The notes under the pieces: model-generated
The model's input: only the letters and a program-made list of their open reading frames with translations
Told to the model about the DNA's origin: nothing
Database searches by the model: none
Made by a program: the position numbers and the translations under genes
NCBI GenBank assembly: GCA_011800805.1
Contig: MPNW01000511.1
Location: 50,857 to 114,856, forward strand
Length of the DNA: 64,000 nucleotides
Source of the DNA: Hirudo medicinalis
Taxonomy: Eukaryota; Annelida; Clitellata; Hirudinida; Hirudinidae
Direction of reading: 5' to 3'
In this document: positions 1-16,709 of the stretch, in pieces
How positions within the stretch are numbered: position 1 is the first letter of the stretch
How the letters are laid out: every line of letters starts with the position of its first letter

Positions 1-1
1 G

Positions 2-660
2 ACCAGCAACGTGGTGGAGGTGTTGAGCCAATTGAACCAGGCTCAAAGATCTCGCAGTCACCACCGTCCAAGTTCCCTTCAGATGTTCCCCATGTCAGGG
101 GGTCCAATTAAGGCCAAACAATCCCCTCCCTACCCATGCAACAGACGTCAGTTATCATATTTTCATTTATCAATTTATTGAAACTGCTTAATATTATCAG
201 ATATTAAATAAGATGTGCAAGTGATTATTAATATAAATTAGTTAATGCACGAATAATGCACGATGCTTTCAAATCAGCAGTCAGCGAAAGTCCGCTGGGT
301 CTACCGTGTAGCACAAGTCTGGTCGGAAACCAATGCGAACCCACTTCTCAACAGCAGATGATGATGAACAAGATGTACCCTCCCACACCAGTAGGCAACG
401 GTTCATATTCCTCCATCGGCATTTGTCCCACGGACAGCCAAAGATTCTCGGGCTACCCTACGGCAGCTCCCTATGCGTCCGACCCTCTCGCCTACCCTCC
501 GTATTCAGCCATGGATCCGTACTTGGGTGCTGCCAAGGTCAGGCCCTCGCCTTACTCCATCAACCCTGATTACTCCGCAGCTGCCTACTTTTCCCGCGTG
601 GCCGGTCTTCATTCGAGAGGTCATCACCCCCACCTGGGTTTCGAGTACGGTTCAGGCTGA
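2..660 (+). CDS. 3' end of an unidentified Tyr/Pro/Ser-rich protein gene (two exons, 5' truncated)
   Basis: Two in-frame exons are supported: 2-146 (donor AGAC|GTCAGT, phase 1) and 278-660 (acceptor aaatcag, stop TGA at 658-660). The joined tail is about 175 residues. It is rich in Tyr, Pro, Ser and Met, has a Gln/Met run, and ends in a His-containing Gly/Tyr/Ser tail. That composition resembles the non-DNA-binding C-terminus of a developmental transcription factor, but I recognise no domain and name no family. The gene runs off the left edge, so any DNA-binding domain would lie outside the window. An alternative frame (starting at base 1) is also open across the first exon until a stop near 111, but it does not splice in phase. 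AATAAA signals at 921 and 955 would serve as the 3' end. Confidence 0.6.
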
Positions 661-920
661 TTTCAGTTAACGATCGACTGATGTTTGGGAGTTTTTGTTG
701 CCTTAATTTTTATCACGAACTCGAAGAATTCATTCTCTGGGGTTTGTGTTGCTTAATGTGATATGTACATTACATTACGACATTACATTACAACGTCGAT
801 GTGTGGTGTGCTCTCGTGTACATAAAATGTATCACAACGTGCATACGTTTGAAGTCGAGATGTTTTTTTGCCGTGAAATTGCACTTGATGTCTTCAGGTC
901 TGATCGGTGCCACTTTTTGT

Positions 921-960
921 AATAAAAGCGTTTACATTCACGGAATGGTGTTGCAATAAA
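921..960 (+). terminator. Poly(A) signals of the left-edge gene
   Basis: There are AATAAA hexamers at 921-926 and 955-960, 260-300 bases after the stop codon at 660. No competing coding sequence lies between, so these are the likely cleavage signals. Confidence 0.55.
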
Positions 961-3166
<2,206 letters not shown>

Positions 3167-3945
3167 NNNNNNNNNNNNNNNNNNNNNNNNNNNNNNNNNN
3201 NNNNNNNNNNNNNNNNNNNNNNNNNNNNNNNNNNNNNNNNNNNNNNNNNNNNNNNNNNNNNNNNNNNNNNNNNNNNNNNNNNNNNNNNNNNNNNNNNNNN
3301 NNNNNNNNNNNNNNNNNNNNNNNNNNNNNNNNNNNNNNNNNNNNNNNNNNNNNNNNNNNNNNNNNNNNNNNNNNNNNNNNNNNNNNNNNNNNNNNNNNNN
3401 NNNNNNNNNNNNNNNNNNNNNNNNNNNNNNNNNNNNNNNNNNNNNNNNNNNNNNNNNNNNNNNNNNNNNNNNNNNNNNNNNNNNNNNNNNNNNNNNNNNN
3501 NNNNNNNNNNNNNNNNNNNNNNNNNNNNNNNNNNNNNNNNNNNNNNNNNNNNNNNNNNNNNNNNNNNNNNNNNNNNNNNNNNNNNNNNNNNNNNNNNNNN
3601 NNNNNNNNNNNNNNNNNNNNNNNNNNNNNNNNNNNNNNNNNNNNNNNNNNNNNNNNNNNNNNNNNNNNNNNNNNNNNNNNNNNNNNNNNNNNNNNNNNNN
3701 NNNNNNNNNNNNNNNNNNNNNNNNNNNNNNNNNNNNNNNNNNNNNNNNNNNNNNNNNNNNNNNNNNNNNNNNNNNNNNNNNNNNNNNNNNNNNNNNNNNN
3801 NNNNNNNNNNNNNNNNNNNNNNNNNNNNNNNNNNNNNNNNNNNNNNNNNNNNNNNNNNNNNNNNNNNNNNNNNNNNNNNNNNNNNNNNNNNNNNNNNNNN
3901 NNNNNNNNNNNNNNNNNNNNNNNNNNNNNNNNNNNNNNNNNNNNN
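3167..3945. other. Assembly gap (779 N)
   Basis: A run of N is flanked on the left by an (ATC)n tract and on the right by a (CA)n tract (3946-4043). Two different microsatellites abut the gap, so true repeat length and gap size are unknown. Confidence 0.98.
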
Positions 3946-6111
<2,166 letters not shown>

Positions 6112-9100
6112 ATGGAGAGGACAATCTCTGAAAAACATCTCTTCACAATCGGAAAGAAACAAGGACAAATTCGTATAGATGTAACGGTTAGGGAGCCATT
6201 CAATATTTCAAATGAAGCTCATTTCGAACATCAACAGTTTGTCGTTCACACGAATCAGCAGACGCAGGATAATTTTATGTACGGCACAATCAGGAAGATT
6301 CCTCAGAAAGGCACAGTACGAATTCTGGCAGACAAATACGACAAATGCTTAAGACTACCGTTAATCATTCCGAAACCAGCAGACGTCCCCAAATCACCAG
6401 AATGCTTTTTCAATCGAACGGTGTCTTCCAAGTTTTCCAGGAAGCTGTCCTTACCTTCGAATGACGATGGTGGGAAAATGGTGGAAAAGTTTCACACTGC
6501 CAGAGTAAACAGGTTGAAAGAACCTAGGGTTCCTGTGAACGGGAGTCGACTTTTCATGGATTCCGAAACCTGTTACTCCTTGGAATCCAATCCACCTGAA
6601 CGTAAAGAAGGTAGTTCATTAAGTTAATTATAAAATTCATGAACATCAACTTAATTCAAATTAATAAAATTCGAAATTCAATGTTGAATTTTCATTTTAA
6701 ATTCGTTAACTTTCAAGCGGTCGAATGCCATTATTATGAAAAGTTTTACGAAATGGACAACCAAAGTTCATCTTCCGTGAATTTGGAGGAGTTGACAGTC
6801 GACAAGTATCGACGCAGCACATCACTTTCCCGAGCAAACGATGAGGAATCCTTGAAGGGTGCCCTGCAAAGCACTAAGTTTCTTACTTTATACCCGAAAC
6901 CGTTTTATCATAAAATGCCAGATCTCTTTGATATAACGGTTGGTCACCCACTCAGTTTAATTATTATGGATCTTAAACATTATTAATATTTTTCTTCTTG
7001 CTCAGACCTTCAAACACCATTCACCTATGTCGAAGAAAGTCAAAAATTCTCCGCCATGCAACGACAAATTGGATACTGATCTTCTGAATGAAATCATTGC
7101 AACATTTCCTCAAAACGATTCAAAGAGACCGGAAAGTGAAGAACCATTTAAAGAGCTAATTTATGATGAACCCGTTGCTGTTGATAAGTCGAAGTCTGAA
7201 AAACCAGACTCTGACGACGAGGACACTTCATCCTATTTCCAGGTCCTCTTTTTGAAGAACCAGGACAACTTTCACAGCCTTCCGAGATTTTCAAAGGTGC
7301 ATTCTATCAACTCCACGGTTATACTAACAATTGCGATCTTAAATATCGAAATATTTCAGCGATTTTTTAATTAAATGGTAATTTAGTTTTTATTCTGATT
7401 TCCATTACTTGTTCAATATTTGTTATAATTCAAAAAGAGACACCCAAGTATTAGTTAGGTTAAATTTTAATTTCTCCAACAGAATAATTACCCACTTGAT
7501 GGCGGAAGCATCGTTTTGTCGAAAAGATGCACTCACAAACCATTACCGGATCCAAGTAGGTGTTTACAGCCATGTTTTATTATTGCGTAATAACAAATTA
7601 GCGCCGTTTGAAAACTTATACCGTTGTAACTTAACTTACGTGAATATTTTATTGCATTTCTTTTACAACATGCAATTTACTTTTAACAATGTCCTAATCT
7701 TTCCATGAATTTATTTTGAGGCAACAAGACAAACGACCATGACAAAAAAAATAGTGTAAGTTTTTCCGTTTCAAATTTTCCTAAGTTGAGAAAATGAAGT
7801 TCACTTAAGTCCAATTATTTATAATTTTAAAGTGATGCAGATTATAAAGATAGTCATTCTGGTCCAGTTCATCTTAACCATATATATTTTACAAAATATG
7901 TAATATGCTAATTGATGAGGCCGTTATGCAGGTATAATTCGTAAAATACTAGCAATGATAAAATTTCTAGTCACCGTTTTTTTAAACAACGAAACCTGAC
8001 AAAAGTTACCTCAAGAAAGTAGCTCATGAAAATGATAGAATTCGTCATTAGTTTTTAACGGCGTTGTTCGAGAAAAGCGCTGACGATCAATATTTATGAG
8101 GATGTAAATGACGACCAATAAATCAAGTCAATATAATGTGTTATGTGTTTGTGAAACCAGCTAAATTTTATTAAATCCAAAGCATTTCATCGAAAATTAA
8201 GTTCGATGAATTCACTTTTAAACGAATCAGCTTGAAAAAGTTCTCGACACCAGGAGAAAACACACAGTGATTAACATCATCAACAGTGAGAAGAAATACC
8301 TGGCTGTTCTTCAAGTTATATCTGAAGTATGTAAGAAATTGTGGCAATTTATTTTTAAACGTTTAATTTTATTTTTCTTGTTATTTTTTGCATTGAAGTG
8401 TTTGACAATCACTTTCAATTAAATGTCTTTCATGCAAATTCGTTACAATTAAGACGAGGGAGTTACCTCTGAACAATATAACACCTCCTGGTGGGAATAA
8501 TTTGAGATTAGTCATTAACCTCTGATGAGCCTGTTTATTGGTGGCTTCTTAGATAAGCATTTAAGTCTTTAAGCGTAATTAATAAATTCATATAAAATAT
8601 TATTCTTCCAGATCAAGTGATGTTCAGTTGATGTTTGATAATTTTTAAGTGATCTTGGCTGTTAAATAATCACAATTGTAACCATGATAATGATGTCTCA
8701 ACTCACCACAGTACAAAGACTCATTTGAAAAATACCTTGGCTCGTCGTCTTATTTATCTGCCACGGATGTCGGCCTGCTCTTTGACGACTGCATCCTGCT
8801 TCTCGAGAGGCACTTTGCCGTCGTCAAGTCCTTTGCCGGCCTCGAAGAACAACTGACCACAAAAAATGACGTCCAAATTGGAAAGCTCATCCTGGAACTT
8901 GTGAGTTATGGTTTCAGCTATCCAATTTATCTGGATTCTTTTTTTTGATCATGTTAATTTTATATTTTTATTTGAATCATACTCATGATGTCAAACATTA
9001 TAATTATGTAAAATTGCCGAGCTAGTTTAATTATTACAAATTAATTTCTTATTTTAGGCTATTTCTGAGTTTGAGATTGGGAAGAGGTACCTCACTTCGT

Positions 9101-12100
9101 TCCCGGAAGTCAAAAAGTTGTTGCATCGACTGATGTCAAATGAGGCAAAATACAAGGAACTCGTGAAGGTTTGCTGAGAGATTGTGTCTCAATTTATGTC
9201 TCAATGTTGAGCTGTCGCTTCTCCTTAACAATATCATTACTATGATATTAATGCTTCCACAACAATATCATTACTATGATATTAATGCTTCCACAACAAT
9301 ATCATTATCATGACACTAATGCATCCACAACAATATCGTTACTATGATATTAATGCATCCACAACAATATCATTATCATGACATTAATGCATCCACAACA
9401 ATATCGTTACTATGGTATTAATGCATCCATAACGATGTCAATAATAAATATTATTGCATCCGTGTTTAAATTAAATAATTAAAACAATTCATAAAAGTAT
9501 TATTATTTATTCATTAAAATTTCAAACAATTCCCAAAAAATATAAATTGCTCTTTCAGAATGTTTGCCTGACAAATTTGGCTGATGTGAAGTTAGAAGGT
9601 GAGTGTTGTCGTCAGGCGAACAACTTCTAAGGATTTTTGTTGTTCTCATGTATATATTATTCTCATTTACATCGAACGATCGTGTGAATTGTCCATTTGA
9701 ACGTGCAGAACTTCTCTTCAAGCCCATATTTCAGCTGCAAAAAAACATCTCGATGTGGTCGGTGAGTGACTTCTTGAAGCGGCAGAAGCCGTCCTTTCGT
9801 CGCTTGCGTTGAAGTTGATCTGAGGTTATTTTCTTTAAGGACCTCCTCGACACGAGCTCAGAAGGTCATCCCGACCATGTGCCCCTGCTCCGGGTCAACA
9901 AACTCGCAGAAACATTCCTTTGCCAAGTTAACTCGGGCTCTGTCGAGGTGGATATCTTCGAATGATGAATATTCAGTTGGACTTCATGTCAATTACATTC
10001 ACTATTGGATTACGTCCAATGATAATATATTACATCCAATGATAACATCTTACCTGAAATAATGCATTATGTCCGATAATATTATGTTACAAAAGACGGA
10101 CGAGGAAAGAGTTCTGAAGCAAGGAGTCCTCGTTGAAAAGGCAAGCAAAGCAAAGAAGTTGGTGAAGTTGTTCCTCTTCAAGGAAGTCCTCATCTGCACC
10201 AAGGAGAAGATTTCGAATGGGTGCCATGTTTTGTCTTCGTCTCGTAAATGCGATTCATATTTTACGGCTCGCATTTGTGTGGTTTTTATTTGCATTTCTG
10301 TTAAAAGTGTTTTAGATTAAAAATTAATTATATTTTCGGTCGATAATTTGCATTTGCAGAATAAATATCAGTCGAATTGTCAAGTGGTTCATTCCTCTTT
10401 GTAACTTGAAGTTGGAGACATTACCTAAAGGTGGGATTGTCATTATCATCATCATCATCATCATCATCATTATTATTGTTGTTGTTAATGTTGACATTTG
10501 ATGGTCTGAGAAAATTGATATAAGACTTAAATTGAAAGATCAACAGATTCGTAATGAATATGTAAGACATGTAATGAATATGTAAGACATGTAATGAATA
10601 TGTAGGACATGTAATGAATATGTAAGACATGTAATGAATATGTAAGACATGTAATGAATATGTAAGACATGTAATGAATATGTAAGACATGTAATGAATA
10701 TGTAGGACATGTAATGAAAGACATGTAATGAATATGTAAGACATGTAATGAATATGTAAGACATGGCATGTAATGAATATGTAAGACATGTAATGAATAT
10801 GTAGGACATGTAATGAATATGTAGGACATGTAATGAATATGTAAGACATGTAATGAATATGTAGGACATGTAATGAATATGTAAGACATGTAATGAATAT
10901 GTAAGACATGTAATGAATATGTAAGACATGACATGTAATGAATATGTAAGACATGTAATGAATATGTAGGACATGTAAGGCTTTGAAGCGTGAAACAAAT
11001 GCTGTAAAGCATCAGGTTGAAAGTCATCAAAAGAATGTTTACATCATTTCTTTTCCTATTATTTTGAGAACAATGGCTGCCAAATGTAGCATATTAATAT
11101 TATAATTTATTAATCATATGCATTTATCGGCACTTGTTACGAATTAACTGGGTGTCGGATGTATTTATTTGACACCTCAACCATCGAGTTGCTTCAGATT
11201 CCATCGACGTTCGTTCGGCGACGGAGCATGAGAATGAAATGAATGAGTTGCAGCAGGAGCTGACGAGGCTTCAGTTGGAACATGAAGCTGAACTTCAAAA
11301 TGCCTGCAACATTGTAAGATTTTCAGGGTTTAAACTGTGTTTTAGAAATGTTAAATAACAAAAATAGAGGACCTGTGAACCTTTTCGTAAGGAAATCATT
11401 CGCAAGGACTGTCGAGAAATTTTGAAGTCGAACGAAAAAATAAACGTTCGTTCGTCATTTTTTGCAGGATAATCGTCCCATGTTCGTCCAATCGCTGATG
11501 AACAGAAAGATCGATGCACTGCAGAAGAAAATCGAGAAGCAGGTGAGAACTTTGCGTCGGATTCGAAATCGAGCCTCGAAAACTCCTTCCGTCATCGAAC
11601 CTTTCTTTTCAGGAGGTTCTCCTCTCGTTGTCGCTTCCGATCCTCCCGCTCGTCGTCGCCGACAGGTCGACCGGGAAGTCCCGCCACCTCCTCATTTCGT
11701 CGCCTTACGATCAAGCACAGTGGGTCGAAGCCATCGAGGACGCCGTCAAAAGAGGTGGCGTTTTGTTATGTCGCACGACTCGAAACGAGTGTTTCGTTTG
11801 GGATCGACGAGCTCGATATTTAGCGTTATATTACAATGGACATATTTATTGCTTACGTGTTATTGTGACAAATAACGGTGGCGCTCGATAATGATAAACC
11901 CTCGTTGTGAATGTTTATATTTTGCTCGTGCAGCGCCAAAGTCTTCCAGGCTGAGCTTAACCGACATCACCGGGATGGTGAACACCAACAAGGTTGTCGA
12001 GGACTTTGTTTTTTGTTCGCTTTTTTGCAAACAGTCATAGAGACTTTATAGTGACATTTATGTAATGATGATGATGGTGGTGGTGGTGGTGGTGGTGGTG

Positions 12101-15100
12101 GTGGTGGTGATGGTGATGGTGATGGTGATAATGTAAGATAAACATTTTGAAATAAATTAATATTTTGCTCTTTGTTTATTTTAGCTTACCACAATAAAAT
12201 TTCAAAATTCAGAAAATTCAGGCAAGTATAAGACATTTGAATTGACTTTATTTTAGAAACAATCGAAATTCAAATTGTTCGCCTGTAAATGACATTAAAT
12301 TTGAAATTTCAATCCTTAAATGAGATTAATTTTGCAGAATCGAAGGGGTTAACTACTGGCAGTTTGAATATAATAATTCACAAAATAGTTGGACTCAAAG
12401 AGAAGTCAAGTAAGCAATCAAATTATGTCGATATTTTATTAATTATTTAACATTTAAATGAAGAAAAAGTTAATAATTCACTTAGAAATAAAGTAATTCG
12501 AATCAATTCGCCCCTCCCCAGGAGTTGCCTGTGCAATTGAAACTGACGTTTTGGGTCATTTTGTGATGAAGGAACAGACGAATGCAGTCGAAGGCAAAGA
12601 ACCAGAGTGGAATGAAGTCAGTGTGACTCGTGAAAATATTTCTGCAATTTGTTGGATTCGAGTCGTGTTTTGGCTCCTCGTTCCTCACGATTCTCTCGAC
12701 AAAAACACGCATCGACCGGCCATTTGCGACATCGACGAAGCAATTTCTCATCAAAATGCCCGCATTTTGTCGAAATTATCGATTACAACAAGCCGTTTTG
12801 AAATTACGAATTACGAATTATTCATTTGTTAGCGTGACTTTACAAAACGTGACTTCATTTCAGAGTTTTGACGTGGACATGGAAGGGGTGAAGATGCTGA
12901 GGATTCTCGCATACAAGAAAGGAAAAGTCGACGTACTGCTTGGAAAGTGTACTTTGGAGGTGAATTGGGTTTTTGAGAGTAAATTGTTAGTACTACTTAT
13001 CTAACAAATCCTCCCCACTACATATTGTACAACATTGTACAACGTCAGTCATTAAGTGTTTCTCCTTCATCTTCTCTCCTCTAATACAAGAACTCGCCAA
13101 TCTATCGTTCAATGACTTCACATTCCCACCACTCATAAGACAGCACAACACAGTGCTGTCACTCTTATAAAGGCGGACCTTGACCCACCGAATCCTTCAA
13201 CTACAGGCCTATTTCTAACCTCACAATCTTCTCCAAAATAATAGTCGAACGCCTTGTTTTGCGCAGTATTCGTCCCCATCTCTCATCAAATAAGAACTAC
13301 TCCAGCCATCGATCGGCTCATCTCCGCAGCCATTCCGTACTATAGACGGCATCACCTCAGCCATCAGGAACAGATACACAATGCCGGTCACTCTTGACTT
13401 ATCAGCTGCCTTCGACTTATCAGCTGCATTTGGCGCCTCGATGATGAATTCGCCATCAGGGACTCGGCACTTTCATGGCTGGAATCGTACCTCGACTACA
13501 GGAAACAGTTCATCAAACTAGGCGAGAGTTCCAATGATCTCTTCTCACTAGATGTTGGAGTCCCCCAAGGGTCTGTTCTTGGATCCATTCTCTTCATGAC
13601 TTAAGCATCTCCAATTGGTGACTTGATTTCTAACTTTGGGTAAAGTTACCATCTGTATGCAGATGACACCAGCATTCATGTGCCTGTCTCCTCCACCAAC
13701 ACGATAGCTGATCTACCAAAAGTCGATGAATGATCAGCAGTTCAGTTGCAGCTGAATCCTTCCAAGTTCGAGGCTATGTTATTAGGCACCTGCCAGTCCC
13801 TCCACAAATTGGGTCTTACTTCCGTCAGCCTCGCCGACACGAGCATACAACTGACTGGACACATAAAACTCCTTGGTGTCACTCTAGACAGCAACCTCTC
13901 CCTAGACAAGCATGTTTCTACAGTAGCTCGGTCATGCAACTACCAACTGTGGTCCCTACGTCACATCAGGCACCTCCTTACAGTTGATGTGACTGCGGCT
14001 CTCTGTAGTTGTCTCATTTTGTCAAGACTTGACTACTGTAACTCCCTGCTTCATCAGCTATCCTCTGCTTCTCTCCAGAAATTGCAGAGGATTCAGCACA
14101 AAGCTGCTCGTCTCGTGATCGGAGGCGATGTTGAACCGACCAATGCAATGACATCGCTCCACTGGCTTCCGGTCCCTGAAAGAATTAAATTCAAAGTAGC
14201 CTTGTTAGCGCACAAGGCTCTGACGACAGGAATGCCAAGTTATATCGCCAGCACTCTCCCCGCACTCGCATGTGAGGAGTCTGAGATCGGAGTCATCAAA
14301 CTTCCTCAACATCCCCATTCCGAGGAACAAGTTCGAAGCAAAGTCCTTCGAGTTCTCCGCCCCTCGGACATGGAACGACCCCCACAACTCAGGGCCTCCG
14401 ATTCATTCAACTTCTTCAAGGCTAACATCAAGACCCACCTTTTCCCACAGTAGCGAAGGATGAAGCGCCCCCGACGCTCACGCTTATGGCGCGAAATACA
14501 TTATTATATTATTATCAGTAGTACTGCTTATAATAATATTAATAATAATAACAATAGTTAATTTATAATGAGCCATTTGCATAGCATCAGAGGCATCAAA
14601 TTATTCTGATGTGCTTAATTTTAGTCTTTATTCTGAGACTTGTTGCTTCCTCCATTCAGCTCGACAGAGGATGGCTCTCCGACAACACAACATTTCAGAA
14701 TCTCATGTTGAACAATGAAGTAATTCTTCTTGTTTTCTTTCAAATATGAAACATTATTAATGTTACAAACGTGAAAGTGAAGCACCTTTGAATTTTGAAC
14801 ATCGGCACGACTTTGCTCCTGTTGCTATTGAGTAGATTAGAAATGGACGTTAATTAAACACGCACACACACACGAGTAGATTAGATTCAATGTGCTTCTG
14901 TGTTGGGCGATCAGGTCCAGTGACCACAAACTGATTTTATTGAAGCTGCAGTTGCTGGTGTCGCTGAAGTTTTCTCCTCACCAGGTCATGAGGAGGAAGG
15001 TCGTCGTGCCGCAACCCGGAGGGATGTTTGGCGTCGGCCTCAAGAAGATCGCCAAGTTAGCGAACTTTCTCTGCTTTGGGATGATAACTTTTGAAGGTAG

Positions 15101-16202
15101 TCACGTGAACGGTGCCTTGCAAACGGTCCCACGGCCGTCCTCGTAGTCCGAGGGACTGAGGAGGATGGGGGGGGGGTACAAATTGAGTTTGGTAGCAGTG
15201 CTCGTTATGAGCGGCTCATTATTATTCCTTCCCACTGGCTTGTTATTGCATCATTGAGTTGTGTTGTTGTGCATTGTGTTGTTGTGCATTGTGTTGTTGT
15301 GAGTTGTGTTGTTGTGAGTTAAATCTCACGTTACCATTCAGGAGGGAGGGCATGCTGGTTCCTTCCATCATCAAGTACTGTGTCACAGAGATAGAAAGCA
15401 GAGGTTAGTTCTGATAATTAAAAAATAATAAATAACATAAATACTTTCCTAAAAATATTTTTATTATTCAAATGTTTCATTATTTTTAATTTCAACTCAC
15501 AATTTTGTGCAACAACGTAAAATTCCTGCAGGCCTGAAAGAATTGGGCATCTACAGAGTGTCGGGGCTGATGACCGAAATCAACAAAATCAAGAATTCTT
15601 TTGATAGAGGTCGAATGCAGAGTTGAATATTTTTATCCTTGTATAATATTTTTATTCTTGTATAATATTTTTATTCTTGTATAATATTTTTATTCTTGTA
15701 TAATGTTTTTGTTCTTGTATAATGTTTTTGTTATTGTATAATAAATCAAGCATTTGTTGTGCAGGTGATACCGAGAATTCACTCAAACTGCTGCAGTATG
15801 CTGACGTGAATGTCGTCACAAGTCTGCTCAAACTCTTCCTCAGGGAACTTCCCGAAGCTCTCTTCACCGATTCAAGATATTCGGACTTCATGCAAGCTTT
15901 GGGTAGATATTCTTGTAGTTGTTGTTGTAGTTATTGTTGTTTTTGTTGTTGATGTTGTTGTGAGGTTAGAGCCAACACTTTCCCTTCTCGATTGCCAGAC
16001 ATCAAAGATGAAGACAAACAGTGCGAAATTTTCATCAACCTCTTCAAAGGGTTGCCTTCCTGCAACTCTGCCTCCATCTCTTACATTCTAAGGCACATCT
16101 TAAAGTTTGTTGATTTCTCATTTTGTACCTTAAATAAAGTTTATTGCTCCTTAATAAGTAACTGATTCTGACAGCGTTAATAACAATAATAATAATAATA
16201 AC

Positions 16203-16237
<35 letters not shown>

Positions 16238-16709
16238 CAATAATAATAAGAATAATGACAATAATAGTCAATTTGTAACGTGCCATTTGCATAGCGTCAG
16301 ACATCCCTAAATTAATTCATGTCTTCATTCAATTTCAATCATGGTTCTAATTATAAGCCAGGTCAAAAGAATTTACTAAATTACTAAAATTACTAAAATT
16401 AATTCTTTTCTTCTCAAATTGTTTACAATCATTTTCCAATCGCCTTGTGATGGTGCGGACATTCTTAGGGTGGCTGCGATGAGCGAGTTCAACAAGATGT
16501 CCCTGGAGAACCTGGCCACCGTGTTCGGTCCGACCCTCCTCCGACCGACGGTTTCCGACGTCTCCGAGACCTGCGAGCACCTAAAAATCGCCAGAGAAAC
16601 GAGCTGCGTGACCAGGCAAACAGAGGTTCTTCTCTTTTACCTCAGGAACCTCCACTGCCTCTCCAAGTGGCACCAAGACGTGGAGCAGCCTTCCTTCAGA
16701 CCGCTCTGA
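6112..16709 (+). CDS. BCR/ABR-type RhoGEF-PH-C2-RhoGAP protein, 28 exons
   Basis: Exons: 6112-6610, 6718-6938, 7006-7296, 7483-7555, 7721-7755, 8231-8326, 8712-8900, 9058-9168, 9559-9598, 9709-9761, 9840-9947, 10096-10220, 10360-10430, 11198-11313, 11468-11542, 11613-11754, 11934-11992, 12185-12221, 12338-12409, 12522-12616, 12864-12959, 14660-14719, 14952-15055, 15342-15403, 15532-15609, 15765-15902, 15999-16104, 16469-16709. All phases agree; the total is 3393 nt (1130 residues). Domain order is DH (from 8231), PH (from 10096, with KWFIPL as in BCR), coiled region, PH end (LLISSPYDQAQW), C2 (from 12338, GSLNIIIH) and RhoGAP (from 14952; GIYRVSG carries the arginine finger, and NKMSLENLATVFGPTLLRP is the GAP signature). 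The family activates and inactivates Rho/Rac GTPases at the membrane and cytoskeleton. The first ~370 residues match nothing I know. The Met at 6112 is the first in the exon, but an upstream exon is possible. Confidence 0.9.
9231..9431. repeat. 34-bp minisatellite in a BCR/ABR-like intron
   Basis: About six copies of a unit reading roughly ATATCATTACTATGATATTA plus ATGCTTCCACAACA occur in tandem, with a CATTATCATGAC variant in some copies. It lies wholly within the intron between exons 9058-9168 and 9559-9598. Confidence 0.85.
10551..10977. repeat. 20-bp minisatellite, about 21 copies, in a BCR/ABR-like intron
   Basis: The unit AATATGTAAGACATGTAATG repeats with few changes (AGGAC for AAGAC in some copies, and occasional truncated units). 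Because 20 is not a multiple of three and the unit has no stop on the reverse strand, all three reverse frames are open. Those reverse ORFs are not genes. Confidence 0.95.
12064..12130. repeat. (GGT)n microsatellite
   Basis: A GGT/GAT tract lies inside the intron between exons 11934-11992 and 12185-12221. Confidence 0.9.
12222..12337 (+). other. GC-AG intron in the BCR/ABR-like gene
   Basis: The donor reads TTCAG|GCAAGT, the classic non-canonical GC donor with an otherwise perfect consensus. The acceptor is ttttgcag|AATCG. Phase 1 is kept on both sides, and the join leads directly into the C2 domain. Confidence 0.8.
13110..14500 (+). mobile_element. Decayed non-LTR retrotransposon (CR1/L2/jockey-type reverse transcriptase)
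   Basis: Lies in the BCR/ABR-like intron between exons 12864-12959 and 14660-14719, same orientation as the gene. Fragments of the RT palm are readable in shifting frames: a DLSAAFD block near 13410, VGVPQGSVLGS near 13555-13590 and a damaged catalytic YADDT region near 13660. From 13746 to 14453 one frame stays open and encodes the RT thumb and C-terminal region (LTGHIKLLGVTLDSNLSL, RLDYCNSLL, LHWLPVPERI). The element ends in GCGCCCCCGACGCTCACGC followed by a TTA-rich tail, typical of CR1-like elements. Several frameshifts and stops upstream show it is dead, and it is 5' truncated. Confidence 0.85.
14520..14605 (-). repeat. Copy A of a dispersed (TTA)n-tailed repeat
   Basis: On the minus strand this reads CTATGCAAATGGC, then a segment resembling TTATAAATTAACTATTG, then a TTA-rich tail. 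A close relative lies at 16160-16305. It looks like the 3' end of a second non-LTR family inserted in the opposite direction beside the first. Confidence 0.6.
15628..15740. repeat. 19-bp minisatellite between RhoGAP exons
   Basis: About six tandem copies of TATAATATTTTTATTCTTG (with TGTTTTTG variants) lie in the intron between exons 15532-15609 and 15765-15902. Confidence 0.9.
16160..16305 (-). repeat. Copy B of the dispersed (TTA)n-tailed repeat
   Basis: A long (AAT)n tract on the plus strand is followed by a segment matching the one at 14545-14600 over roughly 45 bases, with a handful of substitutions. In translation both copies share an SDAMQMA-YKLTI core on the minus strand, which suggests the end of an ORF2-like protein reading into the tail. 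Confidence 0.6.

Noticed and set aside
10421..11030. Three reverse-strand ORFs of about 150-177 residues with a repeating SYIFITC/LHIHYM motif
   Set aside because: All three frames translate the same 20-bp intronic minisatellite, which happens to lack stops.
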